The notes beneath the pieces are model-generated. The model was not told the origin of the DNA, searched no databases, and saw only the letters and a program-made list of their open reading frames with translations. Positions 1-24,700 of a DNA stretch of 64,000 nucleotides are shown piece after piece. This DNA comes from JBDWFY01 sp964291365 (lineage in GTDB: Bacteria > Pseudomonadota > Alphaproteobacteria > Rhizobiales > Stappiaceae), in NCBI GenBank assembly GCA_964291365.2, contig OZ219972.1, positions 310,001 through 374,000 on the forward strand, read 5' to 3'. The stretch's first letter is position 1, and every line of letters begins with the position of its first letter. The position numbers were made by a program, and so were the translations under genes.

Positions 1-11008
<11,008 letters not shown>

Positions 11009-11084
11009 GGTTGGTGCGTTATATGACGACTTCAGAACACAAACTTTCTGCTAGCAGCCAAAACGATCGCCATTTTCACCACTT

Positions 11085-11098
11085 GTTGCCATAGCAGC
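11085..11098 (-). promoter_or_regulatory. Candidate RFX X-box of the dynein gene
   Basis: Read on the gene's own strand the site is GCTGCTATGGCAAC. It fits all 14 positions of the X-box consensus RYYNYYATRRNRAC bound by RFX factors, the regulators of ciliary genes in animals. It lies 77-90 bp upstream of the dynein start codon, a normal distance for such sites. The match is seen directly; binding is inferred. Confidence 0.6.
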
Positions 11099-11214
11099 GC
11101 CACGAACACCACGCCCACATCCTAGTTTGTGGGTGTGGCCTTTATTTGCGGTGCAAGCCTAGCCGCGTATTTCATGTTTCCCCTTCCACTGCATTATCTA
11201 TGCATGCAGCATAG

Positions 11215-11826
11215 GGTGTATATTACCGGTACACATGTGGGGCTGGTTTCCTGCTAATCCTGACCTACTAGGCTAACTGCGTGCAAACGTTGGAGAATGT
11301 ACAGCTCAGGCTCAACTGAGAACTGCATAGGTGTAGGAACATGTTGAAGGTTGAAGGGGCCATAGTCATATTTGCGCGCGAAGCGCGCGCAAAAATTTTT
11401 GACTACGCCCACATTTCGTTCAAACCACGCCCATTTTTGCATCAACGCGACTGTTAGGACAGACAGGCAAGATTTCTTGGCTGTAGAACGAGCAGTAAGT
11501 CAACCAGAGGATAGTTTGTAGCTATTTATTCATGAAAATTTTATGTTTTTGCTGAATTATCTTTTGAGAGGCTGTATCTTTGGGCTCTCTGGCCCACTAG
11601 TCAGTCAGATGGTTGGGGGGGCCATGGCCCCCCTGGCCCCCCCTGTTCCTACGCCTATGAACTGATAGCAAAAGTTAGTATGTATCGCCTTCATCGACCT
11701 GGGACACATAGTGTTTTTTTCACTGTATTATTCAGTCCTGAGTCGGGGTGTATGTTATTTGTACACATGTGGGACTGATTTCCTGCTAATTCTGACCTAC
11801 TAAGCTAGCTGCATGCAAAAGTTGAA
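11215..11826. repeat. Direct duplication of about 85 bp upstream of the dynein gene
   Basis: The segment at about 11215-11301 recurs at about 11741-11826 with roughly 85% identity. Both contain TACACATGTGG, TTTCCTGCTAAT and CTGACCTACTA. The inverted-repeat element at 11326-11659 lies between the copies. No coding function is visible. Confidence 0.7.
11321..11664. mobile_element. Small TIR element with 5-bp target duplication
   Basis: The ends CATAGGTGTAGGAAC (11326-11340) and GTTCCTACGCCTATG (11645-11659) are inverted repeats with one mismatch. AACTG flanks both sides (11321-11325 and 11660-11664), consistent with a 5-bp target duplication. The 334-bp interior has a GCGCGC hairpin near 11375 and a GC-rich palindrome near 11615-11640 (GGGGGGCCATGGCCCCCC). 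No transposase is present, so it is non-autonomous; I do not assign a superfamily. Confidence 0.6.
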
Positions 11827-12152
11827 GACTGGAAGTTAAGCTTTCCCGGCCCACTGATGATATGATCCAGCGAACGAATCACACCATGGCATTAAAATCA
11901 GTTAACAGTGAAGATAGCAAAGTCATAATAATCATCTTGGATGCTATTTTTTTCAAATTATACTGATTCATGATTATGCCGGTATAAATACAGCGAACAG
12001 AAAGGTAATATTATAGTACCAACAAAGGCACACATGTACAAAGATACAAATTAATGATGATGTCAATATTATAGAGGCGGTCATGAAATTATTAGCTAGC
12101 TGCAATGGTTATAAAGAGAATATCTGGAATGGTGATAATTTGTAGTTGAAAT

Positions 12153-14381
12153 TTAGGAACTGCCGGTGAGGAGACTGATATAGAGCTTCTGGGTAGTGCC
12201 ACTGGAGTTGGGAATTTCACAGCGATAGACACCAGTTGGTATGTCTGTGCTATGACCAGTATCGGTGGAGTAGATCCCTACACAAACACCACAATTATGA
12301 CAAGGATTCTCCATGGGAAAGCAGCCACAAAGAATTCACTTACTGTTAACTTCTTCTGGAGCTAATAAGTATCCATGACACCCTACAAATTAATACAGAC
12401 CCGATAAATTAGTTGTACCATTACTGCCGGTATGTTCCTGTGTCTAGCCACAGGCTACAATCATGTGTGGTGTTTTTATTACTCAAGCGAGACATCATCA
12501 ACAATTTCTACAACATACCTAGCGATATGGGTGAGCTGAATTCTCCAAGCAATTGATTTTTAACCACTCGAACCTGCAAATTTAAAAAATTACTATGGCT
12601 AGCCATGGTGCACGACCTATAATCATTTGGAGTCAAAATTCTATACCAGTACGGTATGCATGTCTAGTATAGAAATGGGTCAAGTGTCTCCAATACAATT
12701 GTATGGGTTCTGTGTTGTCTATAGCCATGTATAGCTATGCAACAAAAAGCATACCAAGAATCACCTGTATGACAGTGGATTCCTTTTTAAGGGGTGCATC
12801 ATCAATTTGATGAAGACTGTAAAATGTTGCAGATGAGTCTACTCGCCGAGTGACCACCTGATCAGTTTCAGGATCAGCCAATCTTATGTCATAGCCAGTA
12901 ATGTGTTCGTAAGAGGTATTGGGAGGGTTACGCCAGACAATATGTGAGCAGAAGGACTGAACGTCAACTGGTTTGGGCAGTAGAGGTTCTGAAAAGATAC
13001 ACAGAATGCGTGTGGTGTTATGCTTTGTGACATCAAAAATTATCTGAACAGCTGCTGGTAGCTATCTCAAAACTGTGTAGGACAAACTCAATGAGAGGGA
13101 AAATTATGAGATTGCAAGAAAAGAAACACGTGTAGGTCTTTCATTATCCCCTTGGTAACTCTACATGAAACGGTATGAGTTCTTGGGAATGGCATTTTGT
13201 TACTATGTGTAGAGGTCTAATTACTTCAATTACCATGTACTCAATGCATGCATGGAATGTGTGCAGTGGAATGTACAGTTGTTTTAATTACATGCATACC
13301 AATAACAGTGAGTGTGGCATTATTGCTGTAGTATATGCATCTTCCTCCAATGAACTTTGTCGCTTTGCAACGGTAAGTTCCAGCGTGAAAATCTTGCACT
13401 CTTACAATTCTCAGTGCTCTTTTGAAGGGCACATATTGAAATCCTCTGTGTATTAACAATTAGTGACATAAAATGGATAATTATAGCACTGAGTATATAG
13501 TTCATGGTTGTATTGATAGAAGCACTTACCTGCTCAGTTGTCGTTCAGAATCAGATGCGGTCACCGTCCAATACGTTCCATTGTCTAGAAATATTTCCCA
13601 AATGCTGAAATCCATATTGCTAGATGTTTGACAGTGCAGTTCGACGTTTGTATCATTAATGCTCACTGTTGTATCATTTGGACTGGCTTCATACTCTGTA
13701 GGAACAGAAATAGCCTTAAATCATGCTATACATTATGACAAATATTGCACATTAAACTTACCACAGTTTTGCATAGGACTAGCATCTTCTTCTATAGAAT
13801 TATTATGTATGGAGGGAATGTATAAAATCAGAGTAATCTATTGGAATGATTGTGTCCAATACCTCTAACAGTAAGTGTGGCATTATCACTGTAGTATACG
13901 CATAGCCCGCCAATAAATTTGGTTGCTCTGCAGCGATAATTTCCAGCATGGTAATCCTCTACTTTGAGAATTCTCAATGATCCAACAATCGGCACAAACT
14001 CATAACCTCTATATACAATAAAAAGATAGCTCAGTGAAGTATTATGACAGAGTGTATGCTATGTAGCTATAAAAACCTGCTTAATTGACGAGCTGTATCT
14101 GATCCAGTCACTGTCCAATATGTTCCATTGTCTAGAAAGACCTCCCAAATGACAAAATCTTGATCACTAGAAGGTTGGCAGTGTAGCTCAATATTTTTAT
14201 CATTTCTCTTGGCACTAGTGTCCTTTGGGTTGACTTCGAATGCTGGATGAGAAAATGATAACTTATTAACAATACCCCATAATGTTATAAGGCTATATAG
14301 CATACCACAGTTTTGTGAAGACACCAGAATCCCAGCATTAATTACTAGTAGTGACAACAAGAATATCATAATCTGTGACAT
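12153..14381 (-). CDS. Secreted Ig-Ig-FN3 domain protein
   Basis: A predicted secreted protein of about 380 residues. The start at 14381 begins a 25-codon signal-peptide exon (MSQIMIFLLSLLVINAG...). Exons (approximate): 14306-14381, 14077-14242, 13863-14007, 13763-13794, 13532-13697, 13299-13441, 12767-12988, 12517-12569, 12341-12367 and 12153-12281. Two Ig domains follow, each split over two exons. Each has the cysteine in ELHCQ, the tryptophan in IWE.FLDNGTYWTVT, and the D.HAG.YRC motif before the second cysteine. Next comes an FN3-like domain (PLLPKPVDVQSF...YDIRLADPETDQVV...VRVVKNQLLGEFSSPIS), then a short stretch with GVYRCEIPNSSGT resembling the end of another Ig fold. No membrane segment is visible. 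The exon block (small exon ending in QNC, Ig first half, Ig second half) occurs twice, which suggests internal duplication. Partner and function are unknown. Confidence 0.8.
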
Positions 14382-17300
14382 CTAACAAGAATTAAATATT
14401 GAATCCATAATGATTGCTACAGCACAGTTGAATGCTTACCTTTAAATGTATCAGGTGAGTAGCTACAATCTTCTATAATGCTTATGTTGATGTATACTAG
14501 TGTTCTCAAGATTCTTGGTGGTATAGACTGTAGCTAAGGTCGATGCTAGCTTTGAATTTATAGCAGCATCATCCCAGGACTCCACCTACGATGGGGAGAG
14601 ACTTGTTGCTAGGAGACTGCTTAATTATTAATTTTTCTTATATAAAATGAGATCATGCATACCATTATAATAATTATATCCCCTGGTGGCATAAAAGTGT
14701 GTCAGCTTAATGGGTCAAATTCCGTAACTACGTGGGAGAAATTGCCTGGCAAACACAATGAATGCAATGTTGATTAAAAAAATTCTTTGAAGCCCACAAC
14801 GTGTGTCACGCACAATTGCTCAATAACGCAACTATGCATGGAATATCAACATTATCATTGATATGATGTAGGAGGATAGGAGCTATTGAGTAGTACGTTG
14901 TTTAAATGACAATTTATGAATCCTTCTTTAGAACTAAACTCGACTCCGGATAAGGAAGGCTCATATTAAAGTGCGGGAATGAAGTCATAGAATTATAAAA
15001 CACTTCCCATGCCCATGCATTGATACTGCTGAAAGATTGATACTTCCAATTGCCTGGAAGCTGAAGACTTCCTCTGCTTTAGTGTACACGCTGAACAGTA
15101 TGGTGTGATGCAAACTTATTTTTGTGGCTTACTAGATATAGAGGCCATAATAACGTGAAACGATACTGACATTATCACTATGGGACCCCCTGGGTCGACG
15201 TCCCTACATACAGCTAAATCACGTATCCACCGTGTCGGGGGGTTAGAGCGACTGCATGCAGGGCGATAAAGCACTGCGCAATCGTTCATGCATGCGCACG
15301 CGCACGCGTTCTCTACTGGGAACTGCGCAGGAAAGTGGGTGGGGCTCGCTCTAGCTAAGTACTAGACTGCAATTTTCATGAATAGGTAATGGTCGACAAT
15401 GAAACATAGGTCATTTGATGACTCTGAAACGAGAGGAGATTCGTCAATCATTATGATTCACGGTAAGGACTGCAATTTAATGGAGCCCTCTGTGCATTAA
15501 CTACTAAGGCCACGCCAAATTAATTTCTTATTCAACAGAACACCAGGGGAATGAAGTAGGGTCGGTAGCTAGGAAAGAAAATATTAATTAAAGATGATGT
15601 CACTTCCTGTTATTGCTTCCTGCTCTGATATAGAAAGTTGATGTCTTCACTAAAACATTAGCTTTGGTACAAGCAAAAAACAGTAGCTGAGTGTCTCGAG
15701 TCATTTAGCCAGAGTTACGTACAAATCTAGTGTTCTACAAAAGAAATCACATGGCTATCAACATTGTGGTTGAACTTTAACCTTTTCCTTAATTAATTTT
15801 TATTTTTTTGGTATCAGCAAAATACAGGGTCGGGTCGGGTCTGTTGAACAAGGAATTAAATTGGCATGGCCTAAAGGCTATCTACGAATCATAAGCAATA
15901 CAATGGCAAAACCAGCTGTAGCCTCGAACCCAGGCTCTCTTTCGTGTTTGAGGCTAAACCAGCTGTTGAATCATAGGAGGGGAATATATAATCTATGGTT
16001 GAATACGTAGCTATAACAACCCAACGTCATGTGATCTATGGGATAGAGGTGTCCATTGTTTGTGGTAATGTGTCTCATATTCATTGAATGAACACCTCAG
16101 CCTATGTTATGGTGTTTGCCGTCTAAATACCTGTCTGGATGTTGTTGTTCATTAAATCTAATTATTAATGGCTCCATTTGTCACGAGGCCTCATTTTTAA
16201 TTAATATTGAGGTAATTATGTTATTGAGTGTCATAGGTTTTTAAGCACCTTGTATATGCTTCAGTTATGGGCGTACATGTACATAACAATCGCTACATGC
16301 TCACAAAGACGTGTCGAGCCAGCATGGCACCAGAACTCTCAAGGAGGGACAGGGAGAGCATGATGGGTTCATGGCAATTTTATGCTAATTAGCATTACAG
16401 GACATAATATTTGAATATTATCGTCATTCCATCTATATATGAGAATGGATACACAGCCGTAATAATAGTCTATTATTACTGTATCATATGTCCATTCTGA
16501 TAGCAGCAAAGAAGGGAAATAGAATGTTTATCTTCTTTGCTGCTTATCCATTCTTACTTCCTCAGACTGACAATGGGGTGATTACATTTAATTGCCTCTT
16601 CAAAGTCATAATAATTGTCAAAGTACTATGCATTGTGACATTTCATTTCAGTTGCTACGCGTACGTGGGGAGGACTGGGCATGATTTGTTGGACATAATG
16701 ATTGGCTCAACTCCCTTGTACCCCCATGAGTTCAACTCTGGGATGGTTTCATTTATTCATTAACTCTTCCATTTCCCCATTTGGCTACTCGCTTTGCATC
16801 GCTGTGTGTGTGGGGGTAAGTAACAATGCTCTTCCACTGATATGATGGCTCTGGCCATTGTTAGCCATTTTGTAAGGAAATACAAACACTTGGCTATGAC
16901 AAGCATTTGCTTTAAGTTGATTTATTAAGGGGGGTGGTCACAACATTAGCATTTTCTCATCAATTAGCTATTGCTATTGTCTGTTAATTCAATAAGAAGC
17001 TTTAAGGTTAATAAGGCATTTGGCTCTGCGGTTTGCTGTAGTACTGAAATGGAGCCATCCTTTTTCTAGTGTTCACCACATGATATCATCAATCACCCCA
17101 AGTTTGGAGTTATTAAGGCAAGTGAGTTTGTGTAAGCATCTTTGACATGCTTCTCCCACTCAAATGCTTAATTAATGGCACCATTATGGACCATAGCGCC
17201 ACAGTAATAAGCACTCTTGATCTTACTGCATGCGTAAACTGTATGTGAGACCTGACCTGTTTAGGTTAATAACACCCCACACCTCATAGCTACTCCCTCT

Positions 17301-18731
17301 CTCAGTCTTTTATCTTGTTGATTTCTGCTCTCTGTTTTGGGTTGATCCTCTGAAAGATTAATCATTACAACCACACTGTAATAACAACAGCTTTGTTAAC
17401 AGTTTGATGGCATTGAATGACATAATCATTATCCTGACGATAGCTCTATAGGCTTCTATGTAGCCTTAATTGAGGTGAGTGGAGGAGGTGGGGACCACTC
17501 CTAGAAACCAGTGGCCTTGGATTAACTCTCAAAAAGTTGTTTTACTCACTTTTGGTCCTCCCCCATTCATGATCAACCCTTCAGCAGATTCTAGTAGCAC
17601 TATGAGATTTTACCTGAGTTACGACTGGCCACTCACTCTTAGGTGGGGGGAGCATTATGACGTATCAATAATTTATTCCACTACTGTTTTACTCTGTGAG
17701 TGATCAAATATCCCGCATGCTCTATAACAAACAATACTATGGCAGTATGTCTACCTGCTCTCTGAATGATAAAAATTTAAACCACAGTCTTTATTTGTTC
17801 AGCCACTCCCACTGAGTTAATTAGCTGAGTAGTGCCTTTCAAAGTGCTCTGCTCTTTGTTTTCACTCCCCTGCAACCATCCCCCACTTGTCTAGTAATTG
17901 CTATAATTACCCCTACAGCAAGCTAGTAATTTACACTGGGTGCCTATTTGGCTTAAGTAACAAAGAACTATCTGTGGATGAAACTATAGACTCCCTGATA
18001 TGTAAAGAGTGGGGGTAATAGAGTAGTGTTGGTTGTTAAGGCCACACCTACCAACAAATACTCAGAATGACGCGACTATCTTCATTTTGTGGTTTAGGTG
18101 TGGGCCTAATTATGTACTTAGTTAGTGGTACTTACTCGGCATACAGTTCATATCTATATGTATACTATTTCACATACACTATGCATAAGTGCTCTCTCTA
18201 ACATGATAATGGTATTTGTAAGTGTAATAAAAATTTAATTATAAAGTTATGCATTTCCCAATCTACTAGACTTTAACTAATTAAGTGTAATTGGGTAATT
18301 ATGCACATGACCGGAGCCAACTAGTGTTAATAAGGGTTTTATTCACAAATAGCTACTGCCACGAATTATCGCCATTATCCGCATCACTGTATGAAATTAT
18401 TGTAATTCACGTAATTATACATAATTACTAGATGGTTTACAAGTTATGAACAAGACGATGCTGCCAATGCTGGAACAAATGATAAAGCAGTGACATTAAA
18501 ATATCTTACATGACATAAAATATACACATAAATTAACAACACAAAAGCCAAAACATTAAATGAATAATTACAATTATATCTATAGTGTATAAAGTTAACA
18601 TAAAATTTAAATTTTTGTGCACTTAAATTAATAATAATTATTGTAGCTAGCGGTATTTATTATGCCTTACTTAATTTAATAGCTCATGTATGTATGTAAA
18701 CAATAATTCCAACATGGAACAAAAATCATTT
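14382..18731. other. Intergenic region without recognisable genes
   Basis: About 4.3 kb between the Ig/FN3 gene and discoidin receptor gene A. Open frames here (for example 91 codons at 16488-16763 on the plus strand) show no domains, and I do not accept them. A CpG- and GC-richer patch at about 15230-15350 holds repeated GCGCACGCG/TGCGCACGCG words that resemble NRF1 sites, so an unrecognised promoter is possible. The 3' flank of gene A contains AATAAA (minus strand, about 18656-18661). Confidence 0.5.
16499..16548. repeat. Hairpin-forming inverted repeat
   Basis: GATAGCAGCAAAGAAG (16499-16514) is mirrored as CTTCTTTGCTGCTTATC (16532-16548) around a loop of about 17 bp. CCATTCT/CATTCT words lie just outside. 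Likely a transposon remnant or a simple hairpin; no gene is associated. Confidence 0.4.
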
Positions 18732-21700
18732 TTACAAGGCTGTTTGGTTTGTACTGTCAGTAGAGGGGCCAGTAGGAGGGGCGGGGTCAACTCCTCCCAC
18801 TCTCCCCTGAGTGTTCGATGGTTTGTGAACCTTGGCATAGCCGTGAGCCTTTGTTGAATCACTTTCATTTGTGACGTTAGTTTGAGCTGGGACTTGTCCA
18901 TTCCCCATACCTGTTACAGTAGTTGTGGGCTGGACTTCGTTAGCTGGGATGCTAGCGTAGTACGAAGATGAGGGGGTCTGGTCAACAGTTCTTGCAGCAG
19001 GGAGTTCGGGTTTTGGTCGAGATGGTTGAGAATTTGTTCGCTGCAGCTCGTACAATCTGTTGTCCATCGTGACACTGTCTGAAATCATCTCGTAATCATT
19101 TGTGGCTGAGCTTTCTACTTGGTTGATAAGAGATGTGAATTGATGAGAATTAGTCCTCGGAAGGCTGTGGAAGGAGAGAAAGAGAGAGAGAGAGATTAGT
19201 GAAACAATCCCATAATAATATGTTTTGAGAATGTTGGCCACTTCAAGAAGACTTGAGAAGCTAAATTTGCAATTTCTATTGATATTCGACACCCCACAAG
19301 AATTCAAAAACATCATCAGCTGCATTGCCTCCCAGTGCATATTTTATGTACTCACGGCCCACTTAGCAACTCTACCAGAATCTATATATAATTGAAACTC
19401 AATCACGGATGACATGGTTTACTCCATGCTGATCATTAAAACAGTCAACACCTTCACATTTTTGGCGCCACTAAAGAAACAGCTGATTTAGGATTAACAG
19501 TCTCTTGAGAGAAACAAAAGAGGGAGATTCGTTACATATAATAAATCTTTTCTCTCAGCTAGCTAGTTTCTAAGCTATAGCCCCTTTACTTGATATACTG
19601 GCTGGGACAAATGTCACTATACGATAGGTGAGTGTAGCTGGTTGAATATATTGTTATGACATTGTGAATGTATTGTTATGACAAGTCTAGGATTCACGTC
19701 TGAGTAGCCATGCTGAATTTTTGGCCGAGACAATTTGTTTCACTATCAGAGGTATTTTTGGCACTGCATAACATAGGCTACCTAGCTGACTATATTATGG
19801 TATATAATATGTAGGCTACACCACTTTCACCTTAATAGCTAAGCTACTTACTGCCAATTTGTTTGTGCTTTTAGGTAACGTGACAAGATTGCAGTCTGTC
19901 CACCGCCCATGTTGAAAAGTTGTCGCGGAAACCAGGTCCCCTCTCCACCCATTGTGTGTCACACACTCCTCTCTTTCTCACGCTAATTGACAAATTTTTG
20001 TCCTTTGCAAGTGACAAACTAGGCAGACAGTAGGAGCTAACAGTAAACAGCTGCCCTAGGAGTCAGTCTAGGTAGGTGTCTACAGAATTCGTGACAACTG
20101 TAAGTGGGCTGGGGAGGATCTATAAACACTAACCAGCTGCAGTTTTGAACTGCTCTTCTCAGTCCTAAGTCCAAAGTTGATCTAAGGACTAGTGGTAATG
20201 AAATAAATGTTTCCTATTGTCTAGAGGGTGGAGGACCTATCAGTAGTCAGTAGACAAGCCTAAGTATACAGAGGAGCCACAAAAGAGCTGGCAAAAGTAC
20301 AGGGTGGTTAGCAAAACAGCTGCTATAAGGCCCTCACTCCACAAGCACACTGGGGTAGGAGGATCTAGTCTTGGCTGGAGCCATACAGTCTAGGTGGGAG
20401 GACCAGGTGGAAAAGTGGAGTCTCACTGTCTATGTGGGAGGGAACTATACTGCAAAGTAGGATACAGGCTGAGGTAGCTGGACCTATAAAGATTGAATTT
20501 CTAGAAGGCATGAAAGTGCTTGAAGCTCTCCAAACTCTCACTGCTGACACCTGGTTTACTATGGGAAAGGGTTGCACATCATAAGCATAAACTATTCAAT
20601 TTGAAGGCAATCTCGGCTCATCAGGTCATGTACCAGTTATTAATAATTATCTGCTCTGTGATTTTCCAGAATGTAGCACCTACTAAACCAGTACACTGGG
20701 GACCACTCCAGCATCATATCTACTGTATCATTTTACTTTAAACTATGTCATTTTAAAAAGCTCACCCCTGTTTGGTGATATACATTGGGTTCTTGACTTC
20801 ATTGCTGATGGCCGTGTGCAGAGTGTCGTTGGAGCTTTGGAAGGAGCCGCCTCGACTTCGTATGGAGGCCCGGGGTACGTCATAGGCCACAGGTCGAGGA
20901 CTGTCGTAGTGGAAACATGGGTTGTTAGGACTCTGGTTTCTGCTTGGTGTCCTGTATGTGTGATGGTGGTGGTACATAAGTGCATAGGAGAGAGAGAGGA
21001 AAGGAGAGAGGGTGAGATGTGTGTGTGGGATGTGGTTGGCACATGTATCCGGGAGCTACATTGTGCTAACACAACTCATGATGGTTGCAATGATATGGTG
21101 TGTTGCAATGCGTATGTACTTGAGCTAGTTCCTGTTGTAAGTTACAGCTTTAGATGTATATTCACACACAGTTTGCAAAGGTTTATCCTAGCTTTCACCG
21201 ATAATGAGTGAAAGCATTTTTCGCTCATTTTCTACTTTTGAACATACTCTACCTTCTTTGGCTGTCAAGCTTGGTGTCTACACTTGGATGGTTGCAAAAT
21301 GAAGTCTATCTAAGGTAACATTCCAAACCATCAACACATATTGTAAGATACCATTTAAATCACTGGATACTCACTATCTTAGTGGATAGTTTGTATACTG
21401 AAAGCTCATAGCAACGACATTATGCATGCCTTGGCCTATAAATAAATAACGTATCTCCAGGAATCAGGCCTATCTTATTGCAATGTTCGTCCCTTCCAAG
21501 TACATTTCAAATTATCATTTACTCTGACCTAGGCATACATTGTGATTACCATAATTTCATGGTATCACAACAAATCATTGTGTATGTTGCGGCAAACGTC
21601 CCAAAACGGCTGCAGTTCAAGGCTCTGTTGTATGTCAAAAATTAGCCTAGTATAATCGGTACTACATTGTGGCGCCTTGGCCTAATCGAGAGATGCACTT

Positions 21701-24700
21701 TTTGATGCAAATCTTGAGGAAATCAAAACACTATTTGTCCACACTATGAAACTTATTTATTGACAAAGTTCCGACCAAAGTCTAGCTAGTTGAATCTAAT
21801 ATTATTGAACAGCTTTAGCTACGTAATGTTTGTATCTTACAATTTGCAAACTTTCTATGTATTTAGCTATTAAATGCTTACTCTTTTGAAGATGGTCTCC
21901 TTATTGCACAGACACAAACCAAGATACTGATGAATGCAATGACGAATACTATGACAATGGTAGCTAAAGCAGCTGGTAGAACGATGATGAGAATCTCCTG
22001 CTGTCTCTCTTGAGCGGAGCGGTTGCTTGCACTGGAGGGGCAGTTAGCTGGAGTGTTGGGTGGCAAGGATTGTGAAGGGGGCATTGAACTAGTAGTGGTA
22101 GTGATGGTTAGTGTGGGATCTGTACCTGAGGGAACTCTGCTTTGAATCAGTTGAGCTGAAAAAAAATTAAAATTACGATAATTAGTCTTAAGTATTCAAT
22201 TCCAAACCCTTGGGGAACCCCACCCATGCATGGCCATGTGGGCGCCTTTTACACCCTAGGCTGTCTAGCTTCAGTCAGGTATACATAAGAAAGAGCCACA
22301 GAGGTGCCCAGTCTTGGGAAATATCTAGCAAAGTGACTCAAAGCTAGAGAGACACATTAGGCTAACCAAGGTTTAAGAAAATGGTATCCTAATAATGATT
22401 AATTAAATTACTTGGAGTACAGGTTTTTTTAAATAATGTTGCCACTCAATGAAGGTTTAATGAGCCATTAGGCAGGGCACAGGCAAAGGTTATTAGTCAC
22501 ATAACTACACTCAGACAAGTCTAGGTTAGAGCTCTTGGCATGCAGAGACGATTCTACATCAATTATCATTTAGCTTTGTACACGTTACTACCAATAGCTA
22601 CAGTATCAAGCTTGTATACACTGAGAGATGCTTTTCACACACATAGCCTAGACATGAAGCAACATTGCAACTGAACCCATACTGTGTGAATGGTATTTTG
22701 GTATCCATGTTTGACTCTGCCACGCACCTACAAATACTGCCAGATGCTTACATGTACTGGAAATCAATTATTTCCCCACACGTACACTAACATGCATACA
22801 CACACCAACAGCTATATAAAGCAAAAAAAATTAACATATCACGTACCTCTGCTTAGCGGACATCCAAATATCTCGATTTGCCAGCAGAGTCGACCGAATG
22901 TATCTATTCTGCCCGTATTGATGACAAGTCTCAATCGCCTTGCCACGATTGGACGCTCAAGAGAAAAGTACCCTGACGATGTCTCGATATCTTCGACTAG
23001 GAATGACTATATTATTATGTGTGAATGGGAAATAGAAACGTGCTCCTTTAATAACCTGATAAGTGATAAACTGCCATGACATGACATGCGTGTATACACC
23101 TTTAAGATGTTTATTATTGTGTTTACATATATCTCTACGTTATTATGCTGAGTCAAGACTGAAGCAATATGGAATTCTCTGATTGAAAGAATCACCATTA
23201 TATCATCCTTTGATGCCTATGGAGTGCAACCTTGTTGTGTTTCACTGTTTATGCCTTATGAGTCACACGCCAGGCCTTAAAACTACTCTACTTAATTGAT
23301 TCAATCACTGAATCAGTGCACGACAACTAACAAAAAAGGCTGATACCCTAGCACACACTGCTCCACAGCAACTCCACTATGGTTGCTGCCTTTTGTGTGC
23401 TTAATGCGAAGAATGTACACAAAGTACTAACATGCATAGTAATTATTATGTTTACCTGGGACGCTTCGAGAACTCCATATGTGATGAAGTCATCCCCACT
23501 CACTGTCTGGCTGTACTGGATGCTGAAATTGCTCACCCAAGTACCTATCAGTCCTGCTGATTTGAAAAACTCCACAACAATTGACTCTGTGAAGATCAGT
23601 TCCACATGATGTCCCACCTCAGCTGTTCCTTGGTTCTGGGCTGTACACCACGGACTAGAGGTTGTGTCAATGAAGCCAGAAGCAGGATTGTTAGTTGAAT
23701 CTTCACTCGTCGTTCGGATATTTTCCACTGGAAGGATATCCCTATTTCTCAGAATAAATTCTTGGGAGTTAACCGGACAAACTATAAGGAAATAGAAATT
23801 ATAAAACCACTCAGTATCTGTTGATAACATTTTTTTAGTTAAGAAAGTGCCATGTTAGTAGCACCATGAATGGTTAAGAGAAAAGACATGATAATATGTG
23901 GAAAGCAAGTGCATTACTTTCGGATTGGTCCCGAAAGGGGAGAAATTTCTAGCAGGAAATTCACATTAAGGTATATGCATACCATGGCAAGATCTGTTTA
24001 TGCAGCTAATGGAACATTATAAGCTGCATGGCCCAATTGGATTTCTCTACCCTGCATCCCTGCCAACCAATATCACTACTTTTTTCCTCTTAAGTATACC
24101 AAAGTGATTGAAGGGTAACTCTATGAGCATTAGTTATTGCTGGATAGACTATTATTAAATCTGCTGTACTTAGTGCTACAGCAATCAATTTCTCACAGCA
24201 CAGCAAGGCTATATTATATGTTAGCTGACATATGGTGCAACCATCTGCTGTCTATTGTAGTTGTGGGAAGCCACATGTAGGATAGTACCAACCATGCAGT
24301 TTCTAGCTATTTACCAACTCTGGGCACTGCAGAGTTGATCATACAGGGCATGGGGTATACACATCATCTTTTTCTTGTTCTTTTTTTTTTTTTTTTCTGT
24401 CTATTGGATGCCATGGCTGCATCTGTTGCCACTCTTGTAGTTAGTCATGCCTGGTATTTGCTCCAGGCATGGCATGTGGCTGTTCACTTAAACAATTTGT
24501 TAAAGCTCTCGGCTCAATGAATTTTATATCTCCAAGGAACAAGACTTCTCGGATTAGATTACAATTCCTTGATATTGGACTTATCGTCCCTCTTGCACCC
24601 CCGGCCAGCTAGCAAGGACCCCCAGGTAGCTATTTGAATTTATGACAAACTTTTATGAAATTGTTGAACCCTCAACAAAATGTATGCAGTGTTAGCTATA

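Noticed and set aside
16488..16763. 91-codon plus-strand open frame between the Ig/FN3 gene and gene A
   Set aside because: Low-complexity hydrophobic translation, no splice partner, no domain, and it overlaps a hairpin repeat.
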